Assembly (NCBI RefSeq): GCF_014697585.1
Contig: NZ_JACJSB010000006.1
Coordinates: 1 to 64,000 of the forward strand
Source: Dolichospermum sp. FACHB-1091
GTDB lineage: Bacteria; Cyanobacteriota; Cyanobacteriia; Cyanobacteriales; Nostocaceae
Direction: 5' to 3'
DNA: 64,000 bases
Below, one piece after another: positions 9,218 through 18,937 of the stretch; position 1 is the first letter of the stretch; every line of letters starts with the position of its first letter. The notes under the pieces are model-generated. The model saw nothing but the letters and a program-made list of their open reading frames with translations, had not been told where the DNA came from and made no database searches. The position numbers were made by a program, and so were the translations under genes.

Positions 9218-9418
9218 TCACTTAAAATAAATATCCCGAATATCAGCAGGTAATTCAGCTTCTAGCAAAAAATCACCGTAAAATACCTGCCACAATCTGG
9301 ATATTGTCCAAACAGACTCAGTAATTCTTGATCACTGTGATCAAATAGCGACTTTACCAATAGGTGATTAGTTTCGGGAAAGTGGGGAATTTCGACAATA
9401 TCGCGATTAGATGATTGT
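9218..9418 (-). pseudogene. Remnant of a sigma-70-like cyanobacterial gene (internal deletion and frameshift)
   Basis: Reading the minus strand from about 9418, one frame gives SSNRDIVEIPHFPETNHLLV followed by KSLFDHSDQELLSLFGQYPD and stops soon after. A shift of one frame then gives LLEAELPADIRDIYFK and a TGA at 9218-9220. From memory these resemble the extreme N- and C-termini of a conserved cyanobacterial protein of the RNA polymerase sigma-70 family (about 200 residues), with the middle missing. No start codon remains and a stop sits just upstream, so it is dead. Family assignment is from recall and unconfirmed; that it is a broken gene is likelier than the exact family. Confidence 0.55.
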
Positions 9419-9615
9419 TAAAATATACCAATGAATGGTTAAGCGATGGCTTCCTTCGCCGCAGGTATCATTTCGATTATATCTGAAAGTCTGTTAAATA
9501 AACTAAGATCAGACTGCTAGACTATTGATAAACTAGAAACAAGGACTTAATGTTAGTCTTAACTGACAATACTAAAAGCCCCCTGCTGATACCAATATTT
9601 TGATACTGTTTGTTC

Positions 9616-10218
9616 ATGGTTATAGAAGCTAGTTCAATAATGTTACTGCTAAGTCCACTAACTTTAACTTTAGGCTCGTTTTTGCCTTCTCTGCCCTTGG
9701 ATAGCCTATTCTCCACCCAAGGGATTATGGTTATGCTGTTGGCAGCTTACGCTGGCGCTATGTGGATGTTCCTGAGTAGCGCACCTAAAGTTTATACTGT
9801 CATGGTATCGGATTTAGAAGTTGCCCGACAATTATATGAAGGATTGCTAGATTTGCCAGTGGCGGAAGTACCTTTGCACTATTATTACAATTATGAGCAA
9901 ACCATTGGTGCAACAGGTATTGACCCGCTGTATATGTCCACTAGTCCCAGTTGGTCTAACAGCACTACGAATAATGGTAATGACGGGCTATGGTATCAAC
10001 TCAAGAAAAATACTCAATTACATATTATCACTGGTGCAAGTTTAGGCAACAAAGATCAGCATCGTCATGTTTGCTTTGATCATGAGTGTCTGGAATTAAT
10101 TTTAATGCGGGTAGAAGTCCGGGGTTTAAAGTTCAAAATTCGCAATCAAAAGCCTTTAAATTTTTTAGTTAAGGATTATGACGGACGGGTAATTGAAATG
10201 GCTGAAGTTGCTAATTAG
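9616..10218 (+). CDS. Membrane-anchored VOC/glyoxalase-like protein
   Basis: A 200-residue protein. A hydrophobic N-terminus (residues about 8-50, two helices: LLLSPLTLTLGSFLPSL and IMVMLLAAYAGAMWMFL) precedes a domain with the vicinal-oxygen-chelate pattern: KVYTVMVSDLEVARQLYEGLLDLP, a middle metal-site-like RHVCFDH, and a C-terminal FLVKDYDGRVIEMAEV. The fold is that of glyoxalase/dioxygenase proteins, but activity is unknown and the membrane region is unusual for them. The ATG at 9616 or the in-frame ATG at 9640 are both possible starts. It stands alone, followed by a hairpin terminator. Confidence 0.75.
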   Translation: MVIEASSIMLLLSPLTLTLGSFLPSLPLDSLFSTQGIMVMLLAAYAGAMWMFLSSAPKVYTVMVSDLEVARQLYEGLLDLPVAEVPLHYYYNYEQTIGATGIDPLYMSTSPSWSNSTTNNGNDGLWYQLKKNTQLHIITGASLGNKDQHRHVCFDHECLELILMRVEVRGLKFKIRNQKPLNFLVKDYDGRVIEMAEVAN

Positions 10219-10223
10219 TTCTG

Positions 10224-10251
10224 GGGTGTATTGGGTTTTCCTAATGCACCC
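10224..10251 (+). terminator. Hairpin terminator after the VOC-like gene
   Basis: GGGTGTATT pairs with AATGCACCC across a 10-base loop, followed by a T-rich run. Position directly after the stop codon supports termination. Confidence 0.5.
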
Positions 10252-10354
10252 TAAATATTTTTTATTTGCTGTGTCAAAAAGATCCCAAATGAATTCTATA
10301 AGAGCTTGTTTGAAAAATATTTTTATTAACCACGAAACCCATAAAACCTAATTA

Positions 10355-10963
10355 TTAACCGATAGGATAACATCCTGGATTAACTGCATGAATAAATTCA
10401 CTTCCCGCTAATGGTCTTCCCCGTTTATAAGCGGCTTCTTGGGGTTGTCCCCAACCTAATTGTAAGATAATTTCTAAAAAGTTCGGGTTTTCCCATTTTA
10501 ATAAAGTAGCCCATTCTGTTCTTTGGGTAATTCTTTCTACGTCTATTTTGGTAATTTTTTGATGTTGTTTACCATTATTAAAACCTAAATATAAATCCAT
10601 TTCTGCTGTTGTGATATACCAAAATTCTAAAATTGAATTTTTGGCAAGTTTCAATATTTGTAAATCACTTTCTAAAGCAATTAATTCGGGATCAATTTCT
10701 GGATAGTGGAGATTTTTATTCTTAATAGTGATATCTTTCCAGATAATTCCAGAAACTTGATTTTCTCGTTGATATTGATGAATAGAGGTTTTAAAATCTT
10801 GGTAAGCTGCGAATCTTTGTAGTCCTTCGGTTCTCACAAATTGGTCTATTAATGGATTACCAGAAACGGTTAATTCTAACTTTAAACGTTCACCTTTTAA
10901 GCAAGCTTGGCGCTCGGCTGCTAAAATGTGAATTAATTCTTGAGTATTGTAAATATTTGACAT
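10355..10963 (-). CDS. Conserved hypothetical cyanobacterial protein
   Basis: A 202-residue soluble protein starting MSNIYNTQELIHILAAERQ. It has no signal peptide, no membrane helix and no motif I can tie to a function. The C-terminal AAYKRGRPLAGSEFIHAVNPGCYPIG block looks conserved in type. The ATG at 10963 is chosen over a TTG three codons upstream. It is separated from clpC (same strand, downstream) by nearly 300 bases. Confidence 0.65.
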   Translation of the reverse strand: MSNIYNTQELIHILAAERQACLKGERLKLELTVSGNPLIDQFVRTEGLQRFAAYQDFKTSIHQYQRENQVSGIIWKDITIKNKNLHYPEIDPELIALESDLQILKLAKNSILEFWYITTAEMDLYLGFNNGKQHQKITKIDVERITQRTEWATLLKWENPNFLEIILQLGWGQPQEAAYKRGRPLAGSEFIHAVNPGCYPIG

Positions 10964-11253
10964 TAGAACCAAACCTAATTAGTCATTTTGTTTCGTTGGT
11001 AATTAAAATCAATTAACTATTTAATTATTATCTATGAATGAAAAGAAAGATGCTGTATCAAAACTAACTAAAACTTATCATGGTGTGATATCATTTTCCA
11101 ACATCAGATTACCTCTTTTCTTCCTTTTTCCTTCGTGTTCTTCGTCCCTTCGTGGTTCATTTATCCCTATTCTCCTATAAACAACCATAAAAAAGGTGGG
11201 TTAACAATAAAGTCACCCACCAAATAAATTACCGATATTATAGAAATCCCGAA

Positions 11254-13704
11254 TTAACCAACATTAGTTAATAACAACTCACGGGTTTCGGACTTTCTGA
11301 CTTTTACCTGACCATCATCATCTACATCAACTATGGCCTTATCTCCCTCAGCTATTTCCCCAGATAAAATTGCTTCTACAAGAGAATCTTCTAGCAAACG
11401 CATAATAGCGCGGCGTAATGGTCTAGCACCATAACTAGGATCATAGCCTTCTTGTACAACCTTATCTTGGAAAGCTGCTGTCACTTCTAAGGTGATATTC
11501 TTATCTTTTAAGCGACTAGCAACATCATTCAGCATGATTCCAGCAATTTGCTTGACTTCATCTTTGTTAAGTTGAGTGAAGACGATAATATCATCAACAC
11601 GGTTGAGAAATTCTGGACGGAAATAAGCTTTGAGTTCTTCGTTGACTAAGTTACGAATCCGATGATAACTAGCTTCTGCGTGGTTATCAAACTCAAATCC
11701 CAAGCTACTACCACCTTTTTCGATTACCTTAGAACCAATATTAGAAGTCAAGATAATTAATGTATTCTTGAAGTCCACTTTTCGGCCTTTCGCATCCGTA
11801 AGATGACCGTCATCTAAGATTTGCAGCAGCATATTAAATACATCGGGATGCGCTTTTTCGATTTCGTCGAATAGCAACACTGTATAGGGTTTGCGCCGCA
11901 CAGCTTCCGTTAGTTGTCCGCCTTCATTGTATCCTACATAACCTGGAGGTGAACCAATCAACTTAGAAACGTTGTGGCTTTCCATGTATTCGGACATATC
12001 TAAACGCACCATTGATTCTTCTGAACCGAAGAAGTAAGCGGCTAATGCTTTAGCTAATTCAGTTTTACCTACACCGGTTGGACCAGAAAAGATAAAGCTG
12101 GCAATAGGACGATTAGGACTTTTTAAGCCGACACGAGCGCGACGAATAGCGCGAGAAACGGAGCTAACTGCTTGTTCTTGTCCAATTAGACGTTTGTGTA
12201 AAGTGTCTTCGAGATGTAATAATAATTCAGATTCGGATTCAGTCAGTTTGTTAACGGGAACACCTGTCCAAGCAGCGACAATTTGAGCAATATCTTCTTC
12301 ATTGACAATGGGAGCGTTAACGCTTTCCTGGTTTTCCTCTAAATCAAGTCTGGCTTGAATTGATAATTCTTGTTGACGTAATTTACCAGCTTTAGTAAAA
12401 TCTTGGACTCTGATAGCTTCAGATTTGGCTTTAGTGGCGGTGGTTAATTCCCGTTTGAGTTCTTTGTTATTGCTAATGCGGGAGTGACGTAACCGCACGC
12501 GAGAACCCGCTTCATCAATTAAGTCAATGGCTTTGTCCGGTAAAAAGCGATCGCTGATATAACGGTCTGCTAATTCAGCGGCTGCTACTATCGCTTCATC
12601 AGCAATATGGACTTTGTGATGCTGTTCATAAGCACCGCGTAAACCGTAGAGAATATCAATAGTTTCTGTTACGGATGGTTCACCTACCAAAATGGGCTGA
12701 AAACGTCTTTCTAATGCTGCATCACGTTCAATATGTTGACGATATTCATCCAAAGTAGTAGCACCAATACACTGAAGTTCACCCCGTGCTAAAGCTGGTT
12801 TAAGTATATTAGCAGCATCTAAACCGCCTTCCGTACCACCCGCACCGACCAAGGTATGAATTTCATCAATAACTAAGATGATGTTACCTGCGGTACGAAC
12901 TTCGTCCATGATTTTTTTCAAGCGTTCCTCAAAGTCACCCCGGAAACGAGTTCCTGCGACTACAGAACCCATATCCAGGCTAATTACCTGCTTATTGAGC
13001 AAAATTTCGGGAACATCTTGATTAATAATCCGTTGAGCCAAACCTTCAGCAATTGCTGTTTTTCCTACCCCAGGTTCCCCAATCAAAACCGGGTTATTTT
13101 TGGTTCTACGACCGAGAATTTGTACCGTTCTTTCAATTTCTCGTTGACGACCGACTACCGGGTCTAATCTGCCATCCTGAGCCAATTTGGTGAGATTTCT
13201 ACCGAACTCCTCTATAGATAGATTTTGATTGCGCTGGGAATTGCTTCTCCCACCCGTGACAACCGCTGTATCTTCACCCAGGCGCTTCATTACAGCCGCA
13301 CGGATAACAGGTAAATCTACTCCTAGATTTTGCAATACTTTGGCCGCGACTCCTTCACCGGCCTCCGTTAAACCTAATAATAAGTGTTCAGTGTTTATGT
13401 AATTATGTCCAAGACCGTGAGCTTCTCGGAAAGATTGCTCAAACAGGCTTTTAACTTTGGGGGTAAAAGGAATTTCCGGTGGGACAAACCCAGAACCCCG
13501 GCCAATTATTTTTTCTACTTCCCGACGTGCTTCTTTGAGAGTGACACCCAACTCAGCCAGCACTTTCGCAGCAACACCTGTTCCTTCTCCCATTAAACCC
13601 AGGAGAATTTGTTCTGTTCCTACAAAGTTGTGTCCCAGTCGTCGTGCTTCTTCCTGAGCTAACATGATTACCCGAATTGCTTCGGAAGTGAAGTGTTCAA
13701 ACAT
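11254..13704 (-). CDS. clpC: ATP-dependent Clp protease ATP-binding subunit ClpC
   Basis: Hsp100 unfoldase that feeds substrates to the ClpP/ClpR protease. The 816-residue protein has the double Clp-N repeat ([19 protein letters not shown] and the second copy with [18 protein letters not shown]), AAA-1 with Walker A GEPGVGKT near residue 210 and Walker B VIDEIH, a UVR/M-domain linker, and AAA-2 with [15 protein letters not shown]. The SLGFEFD segment is the LGF loop that docks Clp[14 protein letters not shown] at 13704 is the family's canonical start; the frame continues 17 residues upstream without support. Long single-gene transcript on the minus strand. Essential in cyanobacteria by family knowledge. 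Confidence 0.97.
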   Translation of the reverse strand: MFEHFTSEAIRVIMLAQEEARRLGHNFVGTEQILLGLMGEGTGVAAKVLAELGVTLKEARREVEKIIGRGSGFVPPEIPFTPKVKSLFEQSFREAHGLGHNYINTEHLLLGLTEAGEGVAAKVLQNLGVDLPVIRAAVMKRLGEDTAVVTGGRSNSQRNQNLSIEEFGRNLTKLAQDGRLDPVVGRQREIERTVQILGRRTKNNPVLIGEPGVGKTAIAEGLAQRIINQDVPEILLNKQVISLDMGSVVAGTRFRGDFEERLKKIMDEVRTAGNIILVIDEIHTLVGAGGTEGGLDAANILKPALARGELQCIGATTLDEYRQHIERDAALERRFQPILVGEPSVTETIDILYGLRGAYEQHHKVHIADEAIVAAAELADRYISDRFLPDKAIDLIDEAGSRVRLRHSRISNNKELKRELTTATKAKSEAIRVQDFTKAGKLRQQELSIQARLDLEENQESVNAPIVNEEDIAQIVAAWTGVPVNKLTESESELLLHLEDTLHKRLIGQEQAVSSVSRAIRRARVGLKSPNRPIASFIFSGPTGVGKTELAKALAAYFFGSEESMVRLDMSEYMESHNVSKLIGSPPGYVGYNEGGQLTEAVRRKPYTVLLFDEIEKAHPDVFNMLLQILDDGHLTDAKGRKVDFKNTLIILTSNIGSKVIEKGGSSLGFEFDNHAEASYHRIRNLVNEELKAYFRPEFLNRVDDIIVFTQLNKDEVKQIAGIMLNDVASRLKDKNITLEVTAAFQDKVVQEGYDPSYGARPLRRAIMRLLEDSLVEAILSGEIAEGDKAIVDVDDDGQVKVRKSETRELLLTNVG

Positions 13705-13947
13705 AGCGGGTTCTTTCCCTCGTGCTGCTTGGATTTTGGGTGAGATTAAGTTCACCCTTATCTAAAGTTTTTTGTATTTTCTTAAAGATAATGTATCTTT
13801 ATTTAAGTCTCAATGGCAATAGTGAGATCCGTAAGTGACAAGGGGTAGTTGCCGTCATTATTTAGATAATAATAGATAATTAGCAATGATCGAGATTTTT
13901 CGCCCTTGAGTTGTTGATGTGTTGTCAACTTTATACTAGTATTGATT

Positions 13948-14244
13948 ATGACACAAAAGCCCGATAGTAATGATCAACAACATCCACTTTACAACCGCGA
14001 TCGCCCCCTTATTGATATTCTACTTGCTCAAGGCGCAAGCGACTACAATTTATCAGAATTAGCGAGACTAAAAATCCGCTATCAAGGTTTTCCAGGTGCG
14101 CGAGACATCCAAAATGATTTAGATCAGGTTTTAAACCGCTGGGGGTTGACGGAGGATGAATTATTCACAAAAACCCGTCAAATCCATCATACAGGCGGAA
14201 TTTACAAAAGTCGTGGCAAAAAAGAGGAGGAGGACTGGAATTAG
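13948..14244 (+). CDS. DUF3288 family protein
   Basis: A 98-residue soluble protein, MTQKPDSNDQQHPLYNRDRP at the start, with the compact helical DUF3288 region (IDILLAQGASDYNLSELARLKIRYQGFPGARDIQNDL). The family is small and confined to cyanobacteria; function unknown. The ATG at 13948 fits the family start (TTG at 13942 rejected). It is divergent from clpC, sharing the intergenic region, and converges on the MCE gene, with only 7 bases between stop codons. Confidence 0.82.
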   Translation: MTQKPDSNDQQHPLYNRDRPLIDILLAQGASDYNLSELARLKIRYQGFPGARDIQNDLDQVLNRWGLTEDELFTKTRQIHHTGGIYKSRGKKEEEDWN

Positions 14245-14251
14245 TGGGTGG

Positions 14252-15670
14252 TCAATTGTCAGTTGTTATTTTTCCCTGCTCTCGATTATCTCGCAGTTGC
14301 TCAAGTAGTTCTTTTGAAGATGAATTGGCTGTTTGTGGGACTGGTTGGGGAATTGTCTCTACTTTCTTTGGTGTTTCCAGTTCGGGACTTATTACCAATA
14401 CTTGTTTTTCGGGAACAGGTGCGGTAATTACTACCTTGGGCGGGTTACTAGTGGTTTTAAGAGAGTCTAAAGTTAAAGCTACTTTTGTCTGTTCTTGTAC
14501 ATCTTTACTAGAAGAAACTAATTTACTTAAACCATTCACTAATTGTAGTAAATTTTGGCGGAACTTAGGATCACCTGTTAATTCGTCTAAATCGGATGTA
14601 ATTTTTTGAGTGTTTTCAAATGTTACTCTAGCTGCATCTAAAGTTTGTTGTAATAAGACAATGTTTTTTGGATCATTTAGAGTTTTAGAAGCATCTTTTA
14701 AATTCGCGGAAGCTTCCGCTGCATTTGCTGAGAGTGTTTCTAAGTTTTTCAGTAATTCTCCTTGGGTTAAGCGATTAATCGTTGGTGATAAACTCATCAC
14801 TGTTTGACGAAGTTGGTTACTGGTTTCTGTCATACTATTCAAAGTTCCAACGAGAGAAGAACGATTCGTAGTGACAAGACTATCTAAGTTATTAAGTAAA
14901 CGATTTGCCTGTTTAGATGTGACACTAAAATCCTTTGCTGTGGTTCTTAATTGATCCGCAGTTTTTATTGTTGTTGCGGTTAGTTGGTTTGTAGAGCTTT
15001 TTATTGTTTTTGCAGTATCAGAAAACACATTCAATTGCCCGCGAAAGCCCTTGCTCAAACTTTGCAAATCCTTAGTCAAGGCTGCGATATTAGCAGCAGC
15101 ATTGGCGGAATTTTCCAAGGTGCGGTTAACATTATTATAGAATTTCTCGCTACTATACTGAGATGCAAACTCAGAGGATTTACGTATCATTTCGTCAATA
15201 CTGATACCAATTACACCTTTTAAGCGAGAACCATTACAAATAATCAAACTGGGATTACAGTCTTTATCTAGAGGTTTGGCAGTAATATTTGTTGGTAAAT
15301 TTCCCTTTGGTGTAATATCAATAATATTTTCGCTAATTAAGCCACTTTGATTGGCTTCAATTAGGGAATTAGTGGGAATCTTTAAATCAGGTGAATTAAT
15401 TTGAATTTCGACATCAACAGCATTTGGTCCGGCTTTAACACTGGTAATAGTACCTACTTTTACACCACGAAAACGTACGGATGAACCTTTTTGCATTCCG
15501 CCGGCGTTAGCAAATTCGACAATTGCTTGATAAGATGTTTGTCCAGGGGTGAGCCTATTCAACCATAGTAAAATTACCCCAAACGCGCCTAACCCTAGTA
15601 AGAGTAACAATCCTACAGAACCTTCCCTGATCATGCGTGTAGACGTAAAACCGCTCATTAGACCTCGCAT
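14252..15670 (-). CDS. MCE/MlaD-family lipid-transport protein
   Basis: A 472-residue protein with one N-terminal membrane helix (about 18-37), a single MCE domain (about 42-120, with SVRFRGVKVGTITSV) and a long helical tail full of Ser/Thr/Asn. MCE proteins are the periplasmic lipid-binding parts of Mla-type ABC transporters; chloroplast TGD2 is the plant relative. It lies 51 bases downstream of the matching ATPase gene, so it is the second gene of an operon. The membrane permease (MlaE/TGD1 type) is not adjacent. The ATG at 15670 directly precedes the helix. Confidence 0.9.
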   Translation of the reverse strand: MRGLMSGFTSTRMIREGSVGLLLLLGLGAFGVILLWLNRLTPGQTSYQAIVEFANAGGMQKGSSVRFRGVKVGTITSVKAGPNAVDVEIQINSPDLKIPTNSLIEANQSGLISENIIDITPKGNLPTNITAKPLDKDCNPSLIICNGSRLKGVIGISIDEMIRKSSEFASQYSSEKFYNNVNRTLENSANAAANIAALTKDLQSLSKGFRGQLNVFSDTAKTIKSSTNQLTATTIKTADQLRTTAKDFSVTSKQANRLLNNLDSLVTTNRSSLVGTLNSMTETSNQLRQTVMSLSPTINRLTQGELLKNLETLSANAAEASANLKDASKTLNDPKNIVLLQQTLDAARVTFENTQKITSDLDELTGDPKFRQNLLQLVNGLSKLVSSSKDVQEQTKVALTLDSLKTTSNPPKVVITAPVPEKQVLVISPELETPKKVETIPQPVPQTANSSSKELLEQLRDNREQGKITTDN

Positions 15671-15721
15671 TTATTCCTCCACCAAAAAAAGTAAGCTTGG
15701 TAATTTTTATTGACTTGGTAC

Positions 15722-16504
15722 TTAGCCCGTGACTTGAATTGGTCCATGTACGCTTCCACTCATAAATTGTCTAATCAAAGGATTTTCTGTATGATCTAAG
15801 GCAGCTACTGTACCTTGCCATTGTACTTTCCCCTGATAAAGAAATACTATTTGGTCAGAGGTACGGCGAATGGTACTATCTTGGTGAGTAACAATGGAGT
15901 ATGTACTACAAACTCCCTGGGTATGCTGTAAACTGCGGATGAGATCCTCAATGACAGTTGAGGCTATGGGGTCGAGTCCAGCGGTAGGTTCATCGTATAA
16001 TAAAACCTCTGGATTATCTGTAGGACGTTGAGGATTAGACATAATTGCTCTCGCAAAGCTTACCCTTTTTCGCATTCCTCCAGAAAGTTCTGAGGGGTAA
16101 AGATGACTAATATCTGCTAAACCCACCAGTTCTAATTTTTCCTGGACTAGTTCACGAATGAGCGATCGCTTTAACTTAGAATTTTGATAAAGTAAAAAGC
16201 CGATATTTTCTTCCACTGTCAAGGAGTCAAATAAGGCGGCTTGTTGAAATACCATCCCAATCCCCACAGGATCAGCAGCATCTTCTATTAAACCATTCCT
16301 TTGTACTCCTTGAATATAAATTTCTCCCGCATCGGGTTTTAATAAACCTGCTATTACCCGTAAAATTGTTGACTTACCAGTTCCCGATGGTCCAATAATC
16401 CCTAGTGCTTGGCCTCGGTATATTTTCAGATCAACATGATCTAAAACTTTGTTCTTACCAAAGGATTTAGAAATACCCCTTAATTCAATTAGTGGTTCTG
16501 TCAT
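15722..16504 (-). CDS. Mla-type ABC transporter ATP-binding protein
   Basis: A 260-residue ABC ATPase with Walker A GPSGTGKST (38-46), signature LSGGMRKRVSFARA and Walker B VLLYDEPTAGLDP. The GMRKR variant of the signature and the downstream MCE gene identify the MlaF/TGD3-like subfamily that powers phospholipid transport between membranes. First gene of the operon with the MCE protein. Soluble, acting at the cytoplasmic face of the inner membrane. The ATG at 16504 is the natural start. Confidence 0.93.
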   Translation of the reverse strand: MTEPLIELRGISKSFGKNKVLDHVDLKIYRGQALGIIGPSGTGKSTILRVIAGLLKPDAGEIYIQGVQRNGLIEDAADPVGIGMVFQQAALFDSLTVEENIGFLLYQNSKLKRSLIRELVQEKLELVGLADISHLYPSELSGGMRKRVSFARAIMSNPQRPTDNPEVLLYDEPTAGLDPIASTVIEDLIRSLQHTQGVCSTYSIVTHQDSTIRRTSDQIVFLYQGKVQWQGTVAALDHTENPLIRQFMSGSVHGPIQVTG

Positions 16505-16598
16505 TGGTCATAGGTAATTAAATAAATAAGTTCCTCTATTTGTCAAATCCGCAACTCCAACTCTGACACAGAATGAGCTAGGGATGCTAGAAAATTGT

Positions 16599-16758
16599 AC
16601 AGGACTTAGGCAACTGGCATCACAGATGAAATTGTAGTTAGGACTTTACTCCTATCTTTGATCAGCTATGGTAACACTTATCAGGGCTAAAGCCCTGACT
16701 ACAAACAAATAAAATAATATGATTATATAATTTATTGTGACACTTGCGTAAGTCTTAT
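16599..16758. repeat. MITE-like repeat with AGGACTTA/TAAGTCTT ends, containing a GGGCTAAAGCCC hairpin
   Basis: The left end AGGACTTAGGCAA and right end TTGCGTAAGTCTT are imperfect inverted repeats of the same family seen at 18869-18937 and 19329-19354. Inside lies CAGGGCTAAAGCCCTG (16682-16697), a palindrome frequent between cyanobacterial genes. This repeat fills most of the 344-base gap between the ABC ATPase and MAPEG genes. Confidence 0.6.
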
Positions 16759-16848
16759 TGGTCTTATTGTAATTTAATTAATTAACTGAACTTGATATAA
16801 TCTATAATACTTTGTAGATAAAGCCAATTTCTAATTTTATTAAAGTTT

Positions 16849-17238
16849 ATGTCCCCTTATCCTAGTTTAGTGACTGTTTCCGCACTTATACTATACTTCT
16901 TCGTCACAATCAATGTTGGTAGAGCTAGATTTAAGTATCAAGTCCCTGTGCCACAAACTACAGGAAATCCCGATTTTGAAAGAGTATTACGGGTACAGCA
17001 AAACACCTTAGAACAACTGGCTCTATTTATCCCAGCTTTATGGTTATTTTCTCTTTACGTTAGTCCTATTTGGGGTTCTGGGCTAGGTGCGGCTTGGGTA
17101 GTAGGACGTATTGCTTATGCTTGGGGATATTACCAAGCGGCGGAAAAACGTGGTCCAGGTTTTGCAATTAGTTCTTTAAGTAGTATTGCGTTAATTCTCG
17201 GTTCATTAGTGGGTATTATTTTATCAATGGTGAAATAG
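16849..17238 (+). CDS. MAPEG family membrane protein
   Basis: A 129-residue integral membrane protein with four hydrophobic helices. The second helix region has the MAPEG signature (FERVLRVQQNTLEQLALFIPALW), matching eicosanoid/glutathione-metabolism proteins of the superfamily; bacterial members often have glutathione transferase or peroxidase activity. The substrate is not evident. The ATG at 16849 fits the family N-terminus. Monocistronic, converging on ald. Confidence 0.88.
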   Translation: MSPYPSLVTVSALILYFFVTINVGRARFKYQVPVPQTTGNPDFERVLRVQQNTLEQLALFIPALWLFSLYVSPIWGSGLGAAWVVGRIAYAWGYYQAAEKRGPGFAISSLSSIALILGSLVGIILSMVK

Positions 17239-17308
17239 TTTTTGACGCTATTTTATCTATTAACTTTTACCCCTAGTAATATACTTTTACAGGATAATAT
17301 GGCTCAAT

Positions 17309-17333
17309 CTTGTGGTGCGGGCATCTTGCCCGC
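17309..17333. repeat. Dispersed GCGGGCATCTTGCCCGC palindrome, copy 1
   Basis: GCGGGCATCTTGCCCGC preceded by CTTGTGGT. Near-identical copies, including the CTTGTGGT flank, occur at 19829-19853 and (inverted) 25967-25991. It lies between two convergent genes, where it could also end transcription. Confidence 0.75.
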
Positions 17334-17362
17334 TATAATTATACAAATCAAATGGGTACAGC

Positions 17363-18451
17363 TTACCCTAAATCAGGGAATACCTCTTTGACAGCAGGGT
17401 GTACAAGATGGTGATTTTTAACGTTTAATCCTTTTGCTAAAGCTGGATTAAGCTCTAAAGCTTTAGTTCCTAAATTTGCTAACTGGACAGTATAGGGTAA
17501 GGTACTGTTGTTTAGAGCTTGTGTTGATGTCCAAGGTACTGCTCCTGGCATATTCGGAACTCCATAATGTACTACTCCCTCATCAATATATACAGGATTT
17601 GTATGAGATGTTGGTTGTAGTGTTTCAACACATCCACCTTGATCCACAGCCACGTCAACAATCACTGAACCAGGACGCATTTGTTTAACTAATTCACGGG
17701 ATACTAAAATCGGTGCTTTTTTACCAGGAATTAACACCGCACCAATCAGTAAATCAGCTTCTTTAACTGCGGCTTCAATATGGGCAGAATTACTGTAAAG
17801 TAATTCTACTCTCGAACCAAACAGGGTTTCTAGGTAGGATAACCGTTCCACGTTAACATCTAATATTTGCACCATTGCGCCCATACCCACGGCAATTTTT
17901 GCGGCTTCTGTACCCACTACACCACCACCTAAAATCACCACTTTACCAGCCTTGACTCCCGGTATACCCCCTAAAAGTACACCTCTTCCTCCTTGTTGAC
18001 GTTCTAAGAATCTAGCACCAAATTGGACTGCTAACCGACCAGCAACAATACTCATAGGAGTGAGTAAGGGAAGTCTATTTGCTCCCGGTTGTTCTACGGT
18101 TTCATAAGCGATCGCACAAATGCCACAATCAATTAAATATTCTGTTAATTGGCGATTTGCTGCTAAATGCAAATAAGTAAATAACAACTGTTCTTTTTGC
18201 AAGAACTTATACTCACTTGTCAAAGGCTCTTTTACCTTAATAACTAACTCTCTATCCCAAGCAGCACTGGCTTTATCAACAATTTCAGCCCCAGCATTGC
18301 TGTAATCCTCATCAGTAAATCCCGCACCATTACCAGCTTGACTTTCTACAAATATATGATGGCCATTTTCCCGTAAGACCCTGACACTAGAGGGACTTAA
18401 CCCTACTCGAAATTCTTGATCTTTAGTTTCTTTAGGAACACCAATTTCCAT
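17363..18451 (-). CDS. ald: Alanine dehydrogenase
   Basis: NAD-dependent enzyme interconverting L-alanine and pyruvate plus ammonia; in filamentous cyanobacteria it supports heterotrophic and heterocyst nitrogen metabolism by family knowledge. The 362-residue protein has MEIGVPKETKDQEFRVGL at the start, the catalytic-region Lys and His of the PKE and HLAANRQL segments, the NAD-binding loop VVILGGGVVGTEAAKIA and the NMPGAVPWTST block. Length and start (ATG 18451) match the family. Monocistronic, with a palindromic repeat downstream. Confidence 0.95.
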   Translation of the reverse strand: MEIGVPKETKDQEFRVGLSPSSVRVLRENGHHIFVESQAGNGAGFTDEDYSNAGAEIVDKASAAWDRELVIKVKEPLTSEYKFLQKEQLLFTYLHLAANRQLTEYLIDCGICAIAYETVEQPGANRLPLLTPMSIVAGRLAVQFGARFLERQQGGRGVLLGGIPGVKAGKVVILGGGVVGTEAAKIAVGMGAMVQILDVNVERLSYLETLFGSRVELLYSNSAHIEAAVKEADLLIGAVLIPGKKAPILVSRELVKQMRPGSVIVDVAVDQGGCVETLQPTSHTNPVYIDEGVVHYGVPNMPGAVPWTSTQALNNSTLPYTVQLANLGTKALELNPALAKGLNVKNHHLVHPAVKEVFPDLG

Positions 18452-18693
18452 TAATCACCTCTCATATTTTATTGTTTTACTTTAGCGTGCCAGTACCTAT
18501 CTAACTATTTTCATATTCAGCAATTCAAAATCCGAAATTTTTAGTCTCTTTCACCTTGACTAATCGGCCAGTTTTATTACAATAGATAAAGAATAATGAA
18601 AAAATGTAAAGCACCGATCACCATACTCCGAAATTTGGTTGCCAGATCCCTGTAAATTTTTGTTTGACAATTACAAGAGAGAAACCACTGATT

Positions 18694-18861
18694 ATGACAC
18701 AACAACCAACTGTTACCCCTAAATTAGAAGAACCCAAGTTTGGCTTTAATGAATATGCTGAACGATTAAATGGCAGAGCGGCTATGATTGGCTTCATTTT
18801 AATGGTAGTGATTGAATACACTACCAATCAAGGTGTACTTTCATGGCTAGGTCTTAAGTAA
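18694..18861 (+). CDS. High-light-inducible (Hlip/CAB-like) protein
   Basis: A 55-residue one-helix protein of the chlorophyll a/b-binding superfamily. It has the signature ERLNGRAAMIGF followed by a single hydrophobic helix ending in YTTNQGVLSWLGL. Such proteins bind chlorophyll and carotenoid in thylakoids and protect photosystem assembly under stress. The start at ATG 18694, after the purine-rich AGAGAGAAA, gives the typical length; the frame continues 10 residues upstream. Expected to be light- or stress-induced, though no operator is recognised. Divergent from ald. Confidence 0.92.
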   Translation: MTQQPTVTPKLEEPKFGFNEYAERLNGRAAMIGFILMVVIEYTTNQGVLSWLGLK

Positions 18862-18868
18862 ATTTATC

Positions 18869-18937
18869 ATAGGATTTACGCAAAATACCTCTCAAACCCT
18901 GATTATACCTATTCCGTGACTCGTGCGTAAGTCCTAT
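18869..18937. repeat. MITE-like repeat, ATAGGATTTACGCA inverted ends
   Basis: ATAGGATTTACGCA at the left and TGCGTAAGTCCTAT at the right are near-perfect inverted repeats around 41 bases. Same family as 16599-16758 and 19329-19354. Directly downstream of the hli gene. Confidence 0.75.

Noticed and set aside
14244-15223. Plus-strand open frames across the MCE gene
   Set aside because: Antisense shadows of a well-supported minus-strand gene.
18618-18827. Minus-strand open frame over hli
   Set aside because: Antisense to the conserved chlorophyll-binding motif.
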